DNA from: Aurantiacibacter marinus
GTDB lineage: Bacteria; Pseudomonadota; Alphaproteobacteria; Sphingomonadales; Sphingomonadaceae
Length of the DNA: 64,000 nucleotides
Assembly (NCBI RefSeq): GCF_001021555.1
Contig: NZ_LDCP01000001.1
Span: 868,001-932,000 of the forward strand
Direction of reading: 5' to 3'
The notes below the pieces were generated by a model that was given only the letters and a program-made list of their open reading frames with translations, made no database searches and had not been told where the DNA came from. How positions within the stretch are numbered: the stretch's first letter is position 1; each line of letters begins with the position of its first letter. Positions 34,146 to 42,716 of the stretch are shown one piece after another. Both the position numbers and the translations under genes were made by a program.

Positions 34146-35003
34146 TCAGCCGGGAGAATCGAGTGCCAGGCTTATGGGATAAATCGGCCGATCACGGGCT
34201 ATCAGATTGCCCGAAACCCGCACGCGGACAGCATCGCCGTTCGAGCCAACGAAGCGTGATGACGCGGTCTCTGCAGTATTGCTTTGCCGCGCGATCGGCA
34301 CGGCAGTCAGAGCGATCCTGACCGGATATTGCGCTTCTTCAGCAGCCGGGCCGCGCTCGGCAAGACTTCTGCCGCTTCCGATGTGCATGACCGCTGGCCG
34401 GGCTGCGGCACTGACCTGTGCTCGAGAGGTCCAGTCCTCCCGGCTAGCGATCCGCACTTCGCGTGTCGACACGCGCTGCATCCGCTCTTCAGGCATAGCG
34501 CCCAGTTCGGCGTCCAGTTCGGCGTCCAATTCTTCCGCGATGGCAGACAGGGTCGCTGTGATCTCTGTCGCTGCGGGCGTTGCGCTCTTATTGGCAAACT
34601 GCACCGGAACTTCCGTTCTGGTGCGGGCCAGCATAGTTGTATCGAAGCGCGCCGCATTCCGCGCAAACCGCTCATCTTCAGGAGCAGCTTCCATGGCCTG
34701 GGCAAAGAACCTTTCGGCCAGATCATACCGCCCCATCTGATCGAAGGCGATTGCCATGCCATTGTAGGCCTCACCTGCAAAGTCGGGATGGTATGATGCC
34801 TGGCGGAAGGCATCCACAGCCGCCCCGGGGCGCTGTGCGGACAAGTGCCGCCTGCCATCATTCAAACGCTGGGCGAAATAGCTGGACATATCCGGCACCG
34901 ACGCTTCCGCGCGATCTTGCATGCCGAAATGCATCGGGAAGCTTTGGCAACCGCTGAGCGCCACGATTGCGCAGCACAGCATTGATCCTTGGATTTTGTT
35001 CAT
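34146..35003 (-). CDS. TadD-like TPR lipoprotein of the pilus locus
   Basis: A 285-residue lipoprotein with lipobox IVALSGC near residue 19. Two TPR-like helical pairs span about residues 45-110 (RPGAAVDAFRQA, GMAIAFDQMGRYDLAERFF). The remaining 170 residues have no recognised domain and end in a beta-rich segment. In Tad systems TadD is an outer-membrane TPR lipoprotein needed for secretin assembly, and the position after tadC matches that role. A run LDAELDAELGAM suggests a short internal repeat. Confidence 0.78.
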   Translation of the reverse strand: MNKIQGSMLCCAIVALSGCQSFPMHFGMQDRAEASVPDMSSYFAQRLNDGRRHLSAQRPGAAVDAFRQASYHPDFAGEAYNGMAIAFDQMGRYDLAERFFAQAMEAAPEDERFARNAARFDTTMLARTRTEVPVQFANKSATPAATEITATLSAIAEELDAELDAELGAMPEERMQRVSTREVRIASREDWTSRAQVSAAARPAVMHIGSGRSLAERGPAAEEAQYPVRIALTAVPIARQSNTAETASSRFVGSNGDAVRVRVSGNLIARDRPIYPISLALDSPG

Positions 35004-35008
35004 TGCCC

Positions 35009-35983
35009 TTAACCTCCGGCCATCATTGGGAAGATGTCGCGTACCATTCGAATTCCGGCGGGCAGCATCACCACGCCGATCATTGTAGGCAGCATGAAAA
35101 CTACAAGCGGGATGGAAATGAGCACCGGCAATCGGTGCGCCTTTTCTTCGGCACGCATGCGGCGCTTCTCGCGCATTTCTTCGGCGTATACGCGCAACGT
35201 GGAAGCCACTGAAGTTCCCAGCTTGTCCGATTGCACCAATAAGGTGGTGAAGCTGCGGATTTCATCGACGCCTGCGGAATCGGCCATGTAATGAAATGCA
35301 TCCTGGCGTGTTGCGCCCGCTCTCAGTCGAAGCACGGCTGTTCCCAGCAGGCTGGCGACGAGTGTGTGCGATGCCGCCATCTCTCTGGCGACGCGGTCCA
35401 GCGCGGCTTCAATGCCCAAGCCAGCTTCCATGCAGACGAGCATCAGATCAAGCGCGTCGGGGAAGCCGTTGATAATGGTTTCCTGGCGCCGGTCAGCCTT
35501 TGCCTGAACAACGAGCGATGGCAGGAACAGGCCAAGAAGGCCCATGATAGAGCCAAAGATGTAAAGCGTGGCAAAACCGGGTGGTTCGGGCCGGGTCATT
35601 GCAAAGGCGAGATACGCGGCGGGCAGCAAGAATACCAAGGCCAGCCGTGTAAGGGTATAAACCTGCGGCGCGGATGGTGATGTATAGCCGGCTGCAATCA
35701 TCTTCTCTCGCAGGCGCACATCCTTTGTATCGCCCAGATGCAGCCCGGATCGTTCAACACGGTCGACGATTGCCGTCCACGCGTTTTTCTTTTCGCGGTC
35801 ATGTGATGGCGGCGCGAGCCCTTCGAAAACTGACTCCTCTTGCAGCTTCCTAAGGCCGCCCCGGATGGCCCGGCGGCGGTTGTAATAGGCCATTGCGGCA
35901 AAACTTGCGATAACAACGACGACGAATATCCCAATAAGCAGGGCAAGACGAAGGACGTTGCTGGCGAGGATTTGTTCTAGCAT
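35009..35983 (-). CDS. tadC: Type II/IV secretion F-family inner-membrane protein TadC
   Basis: A 324-residue T2SSF-domain protein. It has an N-terminal helix, two further hydrophobic segments near residues 105-160, the conserved cytosolic block DALDLMLVCMEAGLGIEAAL and RSFTTLLVQSDKLGTS, and a C-terminal helix pair. TadB and TadC form the platform that couples the TadA motor to pilin polymerisation. It begins directly after the tadB stop. Confidence 0.94.
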   Translation of the reverse strand: MLEQILASNVLRLALLIGIFVVVVIASFAAMAYYNRRRAIRGGLRKLQEESVFEGLAPPSHDREKKNAWTAIVDRVERSGLHLGDTKDVRLREKMIAAGYTSPSAPQVYTLTRLALVFLLPAAYLAFAMTRPEPPGFATLYIFGSIMGLLGLFLPSLVVQAKADRRQETIINGFPDALDLMLVCMEAGLGIEAALDRVAREMAASHTLVASLLGTAVLRLRAGATRQDAFHYMADSAGVDEIRSFTTLLVQSDKLGTSVASTLRVYAEEMREKRRMRAEEKAHRLPVLISIPLVVFMLPTMIGVVMLPAGIRMVRDIFPMMAGG

Positions 35984-35984
35984 A

Positions 35985-36986
35985 TCAGACCTTGATATCG
36001 ATCATCTTGCGGATCATCAGGAAGCCCATCGTATACATCGCCATCAGCACGCAGAGCCCGATGGTGAAGGCACTGTCTTCTGCCACGCTGAGGTAGAAAC
36101 CCGGATTAACCGAAAACATTCCGACGAAGGCAAAGATGGGCAGGGCCGTAAGCAGCCAGCCGGTCATGCGGCCTTCAGAGCTGAGTGCCCGCACTTTCAT
36201 GAATAGAGATGCGCGTTCGCGGATAACACCCGACAGGTTTTCCAGGATTTCCGCGAGGTTGCCCCCGGTTTCGCTTTGCACCGAAAGCGAAACAACGAAC
36301 ATGCGGATATCATCCAAGTCCCAGCGCTCTGCCATTTCCGTTAGCGCATCGGTCAATTCCGCCCCGTAAGAAACCTCGTCCGAAACGAGCCCGAATTCGC
36401 TGCCGATCGGGTCTTCCATTTCCTGCGTCAGGATTACCAGAGCAGAAGCGATGGGGTGACCGGCCTTCAAGGCCCGAACAAAAACGTCGAGCGCGATGGG
36501 AAATTGCTGTTCCACACGCCGCCGTCTGCGCGTCGCGATCATCGACAGGATCATCAGCGGCAGCAGCACACCGACACACATCGAAATCAACGTGGCAAGC
36601 AGCAACACGCCTACAGAAGCTGCAACATCGGTCGTCGCAATAAGCACCAGGATTAGTGCGAACACGATCAAAGTGCCGACCACCATGCCCAATTGCACCT
36701 GCATGACTGTGAAAGGCGTGCCTGAGCCAGCTATAGTTCTTTGCAAGGCAGTAGCTGGCCCGCGAAGGAAAGCCGGCAGACCCGTTAGTTCCTTGGGCTG
36801 GTTCTTCCGCAGCATCGCGACAACCTGTTCACGATCAAACCCGCGCTTGATCAGCGACAGCCGTTCATTCACCGCGCGCGAATGGGCCGTGCGCGTCCAG
36901 AAGGAATTGAGCGCAATCTGGCTGACCAGAAAGATAGAGGCGAAAACCGCCAGCAACAATCCAACCTTGATGAACAGCTCTACCAT
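35985..36986 (-). CDS. tadB: Type II/IV secretion F-family inner-membrane protein TadB
   Basis: A 333-residue T2SSF-domain protein with helices at the N-terminus and about residues 100-150, the conserved FVRALKAGHPIASALVILTQEM and SVQSETGGNLAEILENLS blocks, and a C-terminal helix pair. It partners TadC as the inner-membrane platform of the Flp pilus machine. It follows cpaF by two bases. Confidence 0.94.
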   Translation of the reverse strand: MVELFIKVGLLLAVFASIFLVSQIALNSFWTRTAHSRAVNERLSLIKRGFDREQVVAMLRKNQPKELTGLPAFLRGPATALQRTIAGSGTPFTVMQVQLGMVVGTLIVFALILVLIATTDVAASVGVLLLATLISMCVGVLLPLMILSMIATRRRRRVEQQFPIALDVFVRALKAGHPIASALVILTQEMEDPIGSEFGLVSDEVSYGAELTDALTEMAERWDLDDIRMFVVSLSVQSETGGNLAEILENLSGVIRERASLFMKVRALSSEGRMTGWLLTALPIFAFVGMFSVNPGFYLSVAEDSAFTIGLCVLMAMYTMGFLMIRKMIDIKV

Positions 36987-36988
36987 GA

Positions 36989-38419
36989 TCAGGAAACCTT
37001 CATATCCGGGCGGAAAAGCTCTGCAGGGAGATTGATGCCGGCCGCTTTGGCATGCTCCAGGAACTTCGGCCGGATGCCGGTCGCTTCAAAATCTCCAATG
37101 ACCCTTCCGTCCTCTTCCCGGCCAGTGATCTTGAATACGAAGATATCCTGCATCGTGACCACATCGCCTTCCATTCCGGTAATCTCCGAAAGGCTCAGAA
37201 CCTTGCGCCGGCCGTCCGACAGGCGCCCGACCTGCACAACGACATTGATGGCCGATGCGATTTGCGACCGGCTGGATTTGGCGGTGATGTCGATGCCGCT
37301 CATGCCGACCATTTGTTCGAGCCGGGCAAGCGAATCGCGCGCCGTGTTGGCGTGGACTGTCGTCATCGATCCATCATGGCCGGTGTTCATCGCCTGAAGC
37401 ATGTCGAAAGCCTCACCGGCACGAACTTCGCCAACGATGATGCGATCGGGCCGCATACGCAGCGCATTCTTCACCAGATCGCGCTGCGTGATTTCTCCCC
37501 GCCCTTCGATGTTCGGCGGGCGCGTTTCCAGCCGGGCGACATGTTCCTGCTGCAATTGCAATTCGGCGCTGTCTTCGATCGTTACGATACGCTCGCGTTC
37601 ATCGATGAAGGACGACATGGCATTCAGCATCGTCGTCTTTCCCGAGCCTGTCCCACCGGAAATCAGCACGTTGCGGCGGGATTTGACCACAGCGGAAAGC
37701 ACTTCCGCCATTGCTTCCGGCATCGATCCGAATTCGACCAGGCGCTTGATGCCGATTTTCTTCTTGGCAAATTTCCGAATGGATAGAAGCGAACCGTCCA
37801 CAGCAAGCGGTGCAACGATTGCGTTGACGCGCGAACCGTCAGCCAGGCGCGCATCGACAAATGGTGAGCTTTCATCGACCCGGCGGCCAACTGCACTGAC
37901 GATCTTCTGGATGATCCGCATCAGATGGCGATCATCCTTGAACTCGGTCCGCACTTTTTCCAGCAGGCCAAAGCGTTCGACAAAGACATTCTTGGGACCA
38001 TTGACGAGAATATCGGTGACATCCTCATCCTGCAGCAATGGCTCAAGCGGGCCGAGGCCGAGCAGTTCGTCAAGCACATCGCTGATCAGCGCATCACGCT
38101 CCGTGCGATTGAGAACTTCGTCTTCTTCCACGAGCAATTCGACTACGATTTCAGAGACGCCCTTGCGCAGTTCCTCGTGAGGCATCTTGTCCAGAGTGCT
38201 AAGGTTGATCCGGTCCAGCAGCGCTTTGTGGATCGAGACCTTCAGCTCAAGCGAGCGATTGAAACTTGCGGCCCCGCCTACAGCTGTCGTGAGCGCGGTA
38301 TGGGCAGCTGCGCTGTCTTGCGCAGCAGCGTCACCATCTACGGATGGTTCGGAGGCTTCAGCATCTTCGGAAGCGGTTCCGGCAGGTAGTGCACCAGACT
38401 GTTTGAGCGACCATTTCAT
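36989..38419 (-). CDS. cpaF: Pilus assembly ATPase CpaF/TadA
   Basis: About 476 residues. The VirB11-like hexameric ATPase drives both assembly and retraction of Flp pili. Key motifs are the Walker A ISGGTGSGKTTMLN, the Asp box VTIEDSAELQL, Walker B RIIVGEVRAGEAFD and the His box (TGHDGSMTTVHA). About 65 acidic residues precede the N-terminal domain. The ATG at 38419 overlaps the cpaE stop by four bases; the frame upstream is antisense-like sequence within cpaE. Confidence 0.95.
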   Translation of the reverse strand: MKWSLKQSGALPAGTASEDAEASEPSVDGDAAAQDSAAAHTALTTAVGGAASFNRSLELKVSIHKALLDRINLSTLDKMPHEELRKGVSEIVVELLVEEDEVLNRTERDALISDVLDELLGLGPLEPLLQDEDVTDILVNGPKNVFVERFGLLEKVRTEFKDDRHLMRIIQKIVSAVGRRVDESSPFVDARLADGSRVNAIVAPLAVDGSLLSIRKFAKKKIGIKRLVEFGSMPEAMAEVLSAVVKSRRNVLISGGTGSGKTTMLNAMSSFIDERERIVTIEDSAELQLQQEHVARLETRPPNIEGRGEITQRDLVKNALRMRPDRIIVGEVRAGEAFDMLQAMNTGHDGSMTTVHANTARDSLARLEQMVGMSGIDITAKSSRSQIASAINVVVQVGRLSDGRRKVLSLSEITGMEGDVVTMQDIFVFKITGREEDGRVIGDFEATGIRPKFLEHAKAAGINLPAELFRPDMKVS

Positions 38420-39600
38420 GATTGGACCTCTTTCGTCAGATCGGCGAAGCGTTCCGCGAGAGTTTCGATGCCTTGCGCAAAAACATTGCGGCGCGAATAG
38501 CTGGTAACCAGCTTGCCCTCGTCGACGGCCTGCGCCAGCTCGCCGCGATCTTCGCGGATTTCGGCGATGACATTTGTGCCCAGCGTGTCCGCGACATCTT
38601 GCACGGAAATGGTGCGTGACCGTGTTTTGGTGGAGCGGTTTACGACCACATCCACCTTGTCTTTGGCGATGCCCACTTCGCTGAACAGCTCGACAATGCG
38701 GCGGCTCTGGCGCAAATGCTCCAGACTTTGTTCGGTCACAAGCATGATCCTTTCGGATTCTGCGACGACCGAAAGTGACCAATTCGTCCATGCCGATGGC
38801 ATATCCAGCAGGACCACGTCGAATTCGGCGCGGGCCAGCGCGACAATACGCAGCACCTGGTCGGCATCCACTTGTTCAAGAGGCAGAATTTCCTGCGGGG
38901 CCGGCAAGATATAAAGGCCATCGCCCGCCTTTGTAACGACATTGCGAAGCATATCCTGATCGAGCCGCTCTTCCGCCTCGAGCAAGTTGAAAATCGAACG
39001 CGAATTATCGACTCTGGCATGCGCCGAGAGCTGGCCAGCCTGCAGATCAAGATCGATCAGACAGCACCGGATCGGACGATCGGCTTGCCGTACAAGGGCA
39101 TCGGCCAGATGATGCAGAATGCAGGTCGATCCGCTGCGCCCAAGCGAACCCACAAACGAAATGGTAGGTGCCAGCGGGACATTCTGGCTTTCGGCCAGGC
39201 GGGCCCCGACAGTGCAGATTTGCGCCGTCAGTTCGTCTGCATTGAAAGGCAGGCTGACAACATCTGAAACACCATGGCGCAGAAGGCTGCGCATGACCTG
39301 CATATCGGCGTTCTTGACCGCTGCGATCACTTCCATGTCAGGCCGCATGCGCTTGATAGCGGCAAGGCGATCAAGTGTTGCCGTGACCTCTGCATCGACT
39401 TCCAGAACCAGCAATTCGATTTCGCGCAAGTGCTCCCGATCAACCCCGGCATCTGGTTTCAGCGACAAGACCGTAACGTCGGAAAGCATGCCAAGCGCCC
39501 CTTGCGCCATGGCGGACATCCATTGTGCGTCCGCAATGACGGCGGTCTTTGCGGCCATGCTGACTGCATCCCTGCTTGAGAGTTTCAGAATATTTTTCAT
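38416..39600 (-). CDS. cpaE: Pilus localisation protein CpaE/TadZ (atypical MinD-like ATPase)
   Basis: A 394-residue protein with an N-terminal receiver-like domain (residues about 15-135) and a MinD/ParA-like domain (about 145-380). The Walker A region reads GSLGRSGST, without either Lys of the deviant KGGxGKT motif, a degeneration common in TadZ proteins. Later ParA-type blocks remain (CLIDLDLQAG, VLLDMP). CpaE places the pilus machine at the pole, working with polarity proteins, and does not necessarily hydrolyse ATP. Confidence 0.9.
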   Translation of the reverse strand: MKNILKLSSRDAVSMAAKTAVIADAQWMSAMAQGALGMLSDVTVLSLKPDAGVDREHLREIELLVLEVDAEVTATLDRLAAIKRMRPDMEVIAAVKNADMQVMRSLLRHGVSDVVSLPFNADELTAQICTVGARLAESQNVPLAPTISFVGSLGRSGSTCILHHLADALVRQADRPIRCCLIDLDLQAGQLSAHARVDNSRSIFNLLEAEERLDQDMLRNVVTKAGDGLYILPAPQEILPLEQVDADQVLRIVALARAEFDVVLLDMPSAWTNWSLSVVAESERIMLVTEQSLEHLRQSRRIVELFSEVGIAKDKVDVVVNRSTKTRSRTISVQDVADTLGTNVIAEIREDRGELAQAVDEGKLVTSYSRRNVFAQGIETLAERFADLTKEVQS

Positions 39601-39615
39601 ACTAATTGACCAAGC

Positions 39616-40233
39616 CTAATTCCCACGAAAGCCCTCACCATCTTCCATGGTGAGCGAATGGCTTGTCCCGGGCAGCCCCAGATTTCCCATTGTCCCAGTG
39701 ATGAGCGGTTTGAAGGGAAGGTCTTTCAAAAAGACCGTCACGATTGGATCGACGTCGGATCCGTTGGGATCGCCTGAATACCCAAGGCCCGACCACGAAT
39801 AATTTACAACCACATTGTCCGGAGAGATTCCGCCGTAAAACGATCGCATCCGGTCAACAATTCTCAGGAAGGCCGTTTGATTGGCCGTGGTGCCGAAGGC
39901 GCACGGCGCCCCGGCTGGGCAAGCGCACGCAACCGCACCATTTGCCGATGAGCAGGTGATGGCGGAAAAGCTTGTTTGCGGGACCACTGTGCCCTGCGGA
40001 ACGCCCCCGCTGATCGCGAAGCTGTAAGTGTACAAATCCGATGGAACCATGTCGGTGACCACCGCATAGCGTGTGCCCATCATCGTGGCCTTTTCAACCT
40101 GGCCCACGTTCCACATGTACCGGCCCACATCAATCGTGCCGAGGAGGAGAAAGAGGAATGCCGGCAGCACCAACGCAAATTCCGCCGCAGATGATGCGCG
40201 CTGATCGCGCCTGATGGCAAGCAGGCTGATCAT
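39616..40233 (-). CDS. TadE-like pseudopilin (second copy)
   Basis: A 205-residue protein with the TadE N-terminal pattern: a short basic leader, then SSAAEFALVLPAFLFLLL forming a pilin-like helix with a Glu soon after the cleavage region. The rest is a periplasmic domain with two Cys near CSSANGAVACACPAG. The start overlaps the upstream TadE gene by four bases (ATGA). The two tandem TadE proteins are probably minor pilins that prime the pilus. Confidence 0.85.
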   Translation of the reverse strand: MISLLAIRRDQRASSAAEFALVLPAFLFLLLGTIDVGRYMWNVGQVEKATMMGTRYAVVTDMVPSDLYTYSFAISGGVPQGTVVPQTSFSAITCSSANGAVACACPAGAPCAFGTTANQTAFLRIVDRMRSFYGGISPDNVVVNYSWSGLGYSGDPNGSDVDPIVTVFLKDLPFKPLITGTMGNLGLPGTSHSLTMEDGEGFRGN

Positions 40234-40754
40234 AGTCCGGCCACCGCTGATTCTGCCTGAGCAACCACATCGATCTGTCTCACGTCGAAGCCGAGCAAGC
40301 CCAGTATCGGTGTGTAGCTGAAACGCGTGGCAACCAGCACCGTGGGCGCTTTTACATCGTCAGTTCCCGCATACAGGCCGGTTCCATAGGTGCTATTGCA
40401 TGAAACAGAGATCGAAACGTCGCCAGCTTCCCAGTCCGCGATACGCGCGTTTCCGCCGGCGACGCCGCCTGTCAAGGTGACATTTCTGATCTGCGACTGC
40501 ACGGCAGCGGCATTTGCAGTATTGGTGTCGAATGCCCCGGCACCCGAACAATCGTAATATGCAAAGTTCTGCCGGGCGGCATAGCGCGCACCTTCGCGCA
40601 CGTATTTGATCGCCTTGTGTTCGGTCTGGAAATAATACCCGGCTTCCATCGTGGTGAAGATCAGCGCAAATGCCATAGGCAGGATCAGCGCCATCTCCGC
40701 GGCGGCGGCAGCTTGCGTGTTGCGCAGAAAAGATCGGGTAAAGCGCTCCATCAT
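40230..40754 (-). CDS. TadE-like pseudopilin (first copy)
   Basis: A 174-residue protein with the N-terminal AAAAAEMALILPMAF helix, including the pilin Glu, followed by a soluble domain with a conserved FQTEHKAIKYVREGARYAAR helix. It sits between the TadG gene and the second TadE gene, overlapping both by four bases, so the three minor components are translationally coupled. Confidence 0.87.
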   Translation of the reverse strand: MMERFTRSFLRNTQAAAAAEMALILPMAFALIFTTMEAGYYFQTEHKAIKYVREGARYAARQNFAYYDCSGAGAFDTNTANAAAVQSQIRNVTLTGGVAGGNARIADWEAGDVSISVSCNSTYGTGLYAGTDDVKAPTVLVATRFSYTPILGLLGFDVRQIDVVAQAESAVAGL

Positions 40755-42418
40755 TCGACCAAATAAGGCTTGTCTTTGCGGAATGACTGCGGCCCGCCAT
40801 TCACGCCCGAACCATTGCCGAGCGATGCCGGACCGATAACCTCGATATAGATCGAATCGCGTAAGGCCCCGTTACCGCGCCCGTCGATTGTCGGCTCTAC
40901 AAGGAAGGCTTCGATCCACTCGCCAATATCAACCGGAGTCGACGCCCCGCTGAGTGAGGAGCAATTCTCGACAACAGCAACCTGCAACACGCGGCGGTTG
41001 GGATCGGGAACTCCGCCGAAGGAGGGTGTGCAAAGCGGCGCGCCGCGTTGTCCATTACCGCCGGTGTCGGGCACTGTTCCGGTCGTGCCGCCAACGGTTT
41101 TGAGGCCAAGTTCCCACAGATACGCATCGTACCGTGTCATCGTGGAGGAGGGCGGGACGATGCCGTGATTGCGGAAGAAGTAATCGTAACGCGCCCAATT
41201 TCCATTGCCGAAACGGTTGTTGCTATCCAGGCCGCAAGCCATGCCATAGCTGGAGTAGTGGCACAGATCGCGCGGCAGGCCCATTGCAGCTACAGTTGGT
41301 GCAACCGACGTGTTCTGGACTGATGCGGTTGCCGCATTGACGATGTTTGACGATGCCTTCGGGTGGAACCGGGCATCGGTAGCCGGAAGTCGCCAGCCTG
41401 AACCACCTACGCCATTAGCAAGGCCGCAAGAGGGGCCTGAGCCTCCACCGTTCCCGTTCCCGTTCCCGTTCCCTCCGGGAGCGGAATAGAATACATCCTT
41501 CACATTATTGGTGGAGGAAGGACAATTGCCGCTGAAACAGGGAGCAAGTGTGGTCCCTGCGCCTTGCGAAAAATCAAAAATATCAAAGCGCGTATTGACC
41601 GCATCGTACAGCGATTGCGGATTACCCGTAGAGGGCGACGTACCATCAACGGGCGCGCAATTAAGTGGTACATTGTCGAAGGCAAGGGCCTTCAGGAGGT
41701 CAGAGTTTTGTCCGCCACCCACTTCCAGAAAGCCGAAATCGCCGGGTGCCCAGGCACTGACGGTGGAACCGCCCGTACCGCCCGAATTCGTCCCGCCATC
41801 GCGGGTGTTGCCATGCCCGGTGGCCTGTACACCAAAACCGACAAGCGTGGACAAGCTCGTGCCAGGCGACGGATTGCAGATCATCAACGGCGGCACTTCA
41901 CAGACGGCAGACCCAAGGCCAGCCATGGCTCTGCCGCTCATTTCCGGAGCGAACAAATCGCCCAGGGAGGTAAACGCGACGCGTGCGCGCCGCGTATCGA
42001 CGCTAACCTCAATGAATTTCGCTTCTTCATCGGTGGTTGCAATTCTGGTTTTGCCGGCATCTTCGTAAAACACTACACCGGTGAAAGACGCGCAGGCATC
42101 GTCCGTCACAGAAATAGTGGCGCCACCATTGATGGAAGTGCCGTTGCCGCCCCCGTCATTCGACATCAGCGTGATGTTGCGCACCAGATCGACAGCGACA
42201 TTGCCCGCTCTTGCGCAAGCGCCGCTTTTCTCGTCGAGCTGCGTGACACCGGCAAGCGCGGCGTTGTCCGCCACCGTTTGCATCTCTGAATCAAGAGCCA
42301 TCAGCCGGTTATAATCGAAAGCCGCCCCGGCAACGATGACAAGACCGGTGATCGCAATCGCATAGGTCGCTGCGACTGCACCGCCTTCATCGGAAAGAAA
42401 CGATATACGCCGGGACAT
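40751..42418 (-). CDS. TadG-like putative pilus assembly protein
   Basis: About 555 residues. The N-terminus MSRRISFLSDEGGAVAATYAIAIT carries the Tad-N helix (Flp/TadG-type), with FDYNRLMALDSEMQTVADNAALAG directly after it, the TadG signature. The remaining 480 residues are a Gly/Ser/Asn-rich periplasmic domain with many Cys, and no vWA domain is obvious. A low-complexity NG repeat lies near residue 320. The ATG at 42418 is preferred because 39 upstream codons have no family character. Confidence 0.85.
   Translation of the reverse strand: MSRRISFLSDEGGAVAATYAIAITGLVIVAGAAFDYNRLMALDSEMQTVADNAALAGVTQLDEKSGACARAGNVAVDLVRNITLMSNDGGGNGTSINGGATISVTDDACASFTGVVFYEDAGKTRIATTDEEAKFIEVSVDTRRARVAFTSLGDLFAPEMSGRAMAGLGSAVCEVPPLMICNPSPGTSLSTLVGFGVQATGHGNTRDGGTNSGGTGGSTVSAWAPGDFGFLEVGGGQNSDLLKALAFDNVPLNCAPVDGTSPSTGNPQSLYDAVNTRFDIFDFSQGAGTTLAPCFSGNCPSSTNNVKDVFYSAPGGNGNGNGNGGGSGPSCGLANGVGGSGWRLPATDARFHPKASSNIVNAATASVQNTSVAPTVAAMGLPRDLCHYSSYGMACGLDSNNRFGNGNWARYDYFFRNHGIVPPSSTMTRYDAYLWELGLKTVGGTTGTVPDTGGNGQRGAPLCTPSFGGVPDPNRRVLQVAVVENCSSLSGASTPVDIGEWIEAFLVEPTIDGRGNGALRDSIYIEVIGPASLGNGSGVNGGPQSFRKDKPYLVE
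41450..41473. repeat. Four tandem GTTCCC hexamers inside tadG
   Basis: The 24 bases encode alternating Asn-Gly on the minus strand. The unit length is a multiple of three, so copy-number change would lengthen or shorten the low-complexity linker without shifting the frame. Confidence 0.8.
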
Positions 42419-42431
42419 GATCGCTCTCCTG

Positions 42432-42716
42432 TTAGCCTCCGCCGCCGCTGCCGGTTGAGGTGGTGTCCTCGCCCACCGGTTGAACGACTGTGCGGGTGCG
42501 CACACGTTCTGCCGCTGCGGCCGCTGATTCCGCACTGGTTTCTATCGGCTTGTCATATTGCGGATCGGGATTGACGACCTGAGCTGCAAAAGTCTGACGG
42601 TTGGCTTCGCCGAATTCATCGGGATCGATTACGCCCATTTTTGCGCTGTAGGTGCTGGCGCAGCCGGCCAGCATCACGCCCATTAGGCAAACGGCGATGG
42701 GGCCCTTAATATTCAT
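42432..42716 (-). CDS. Small lipoprotein of the tad locus
   Basis: A 94-residue lipoprotein with signal and lipobox VMLAGCAS (lipidated Cys near residue 19). The mature part is charged and Ala/Glu-rich, ending in Gly-rich low complexity. Its start overlaps the cpaC stop by 11 bases. The position corresponds to CpaD in other Tad loci, but it is only about half the usual size of CpaD and has no clear CpaD signature, so CpaD may be missing or replaced. Confidence 0.72.
   Translation of the reverse strand: MNIKGPIAVCLMGVMLAGCASTYSAKMGVIDPDEFGEANRQTFAAQVVNPDPQYDKPIETSAESAAAAAERVRTRTVVQPVGEDTTSTGSGGGG

Noticed and set aside
38420-38791. Extended N-terminus of CpaF in the same frame
   Set aside because: The extra 124 codons lie entirely within cpaE and have no CpaF character; the ATG at 38419 fits the family and the ATGA overlap.
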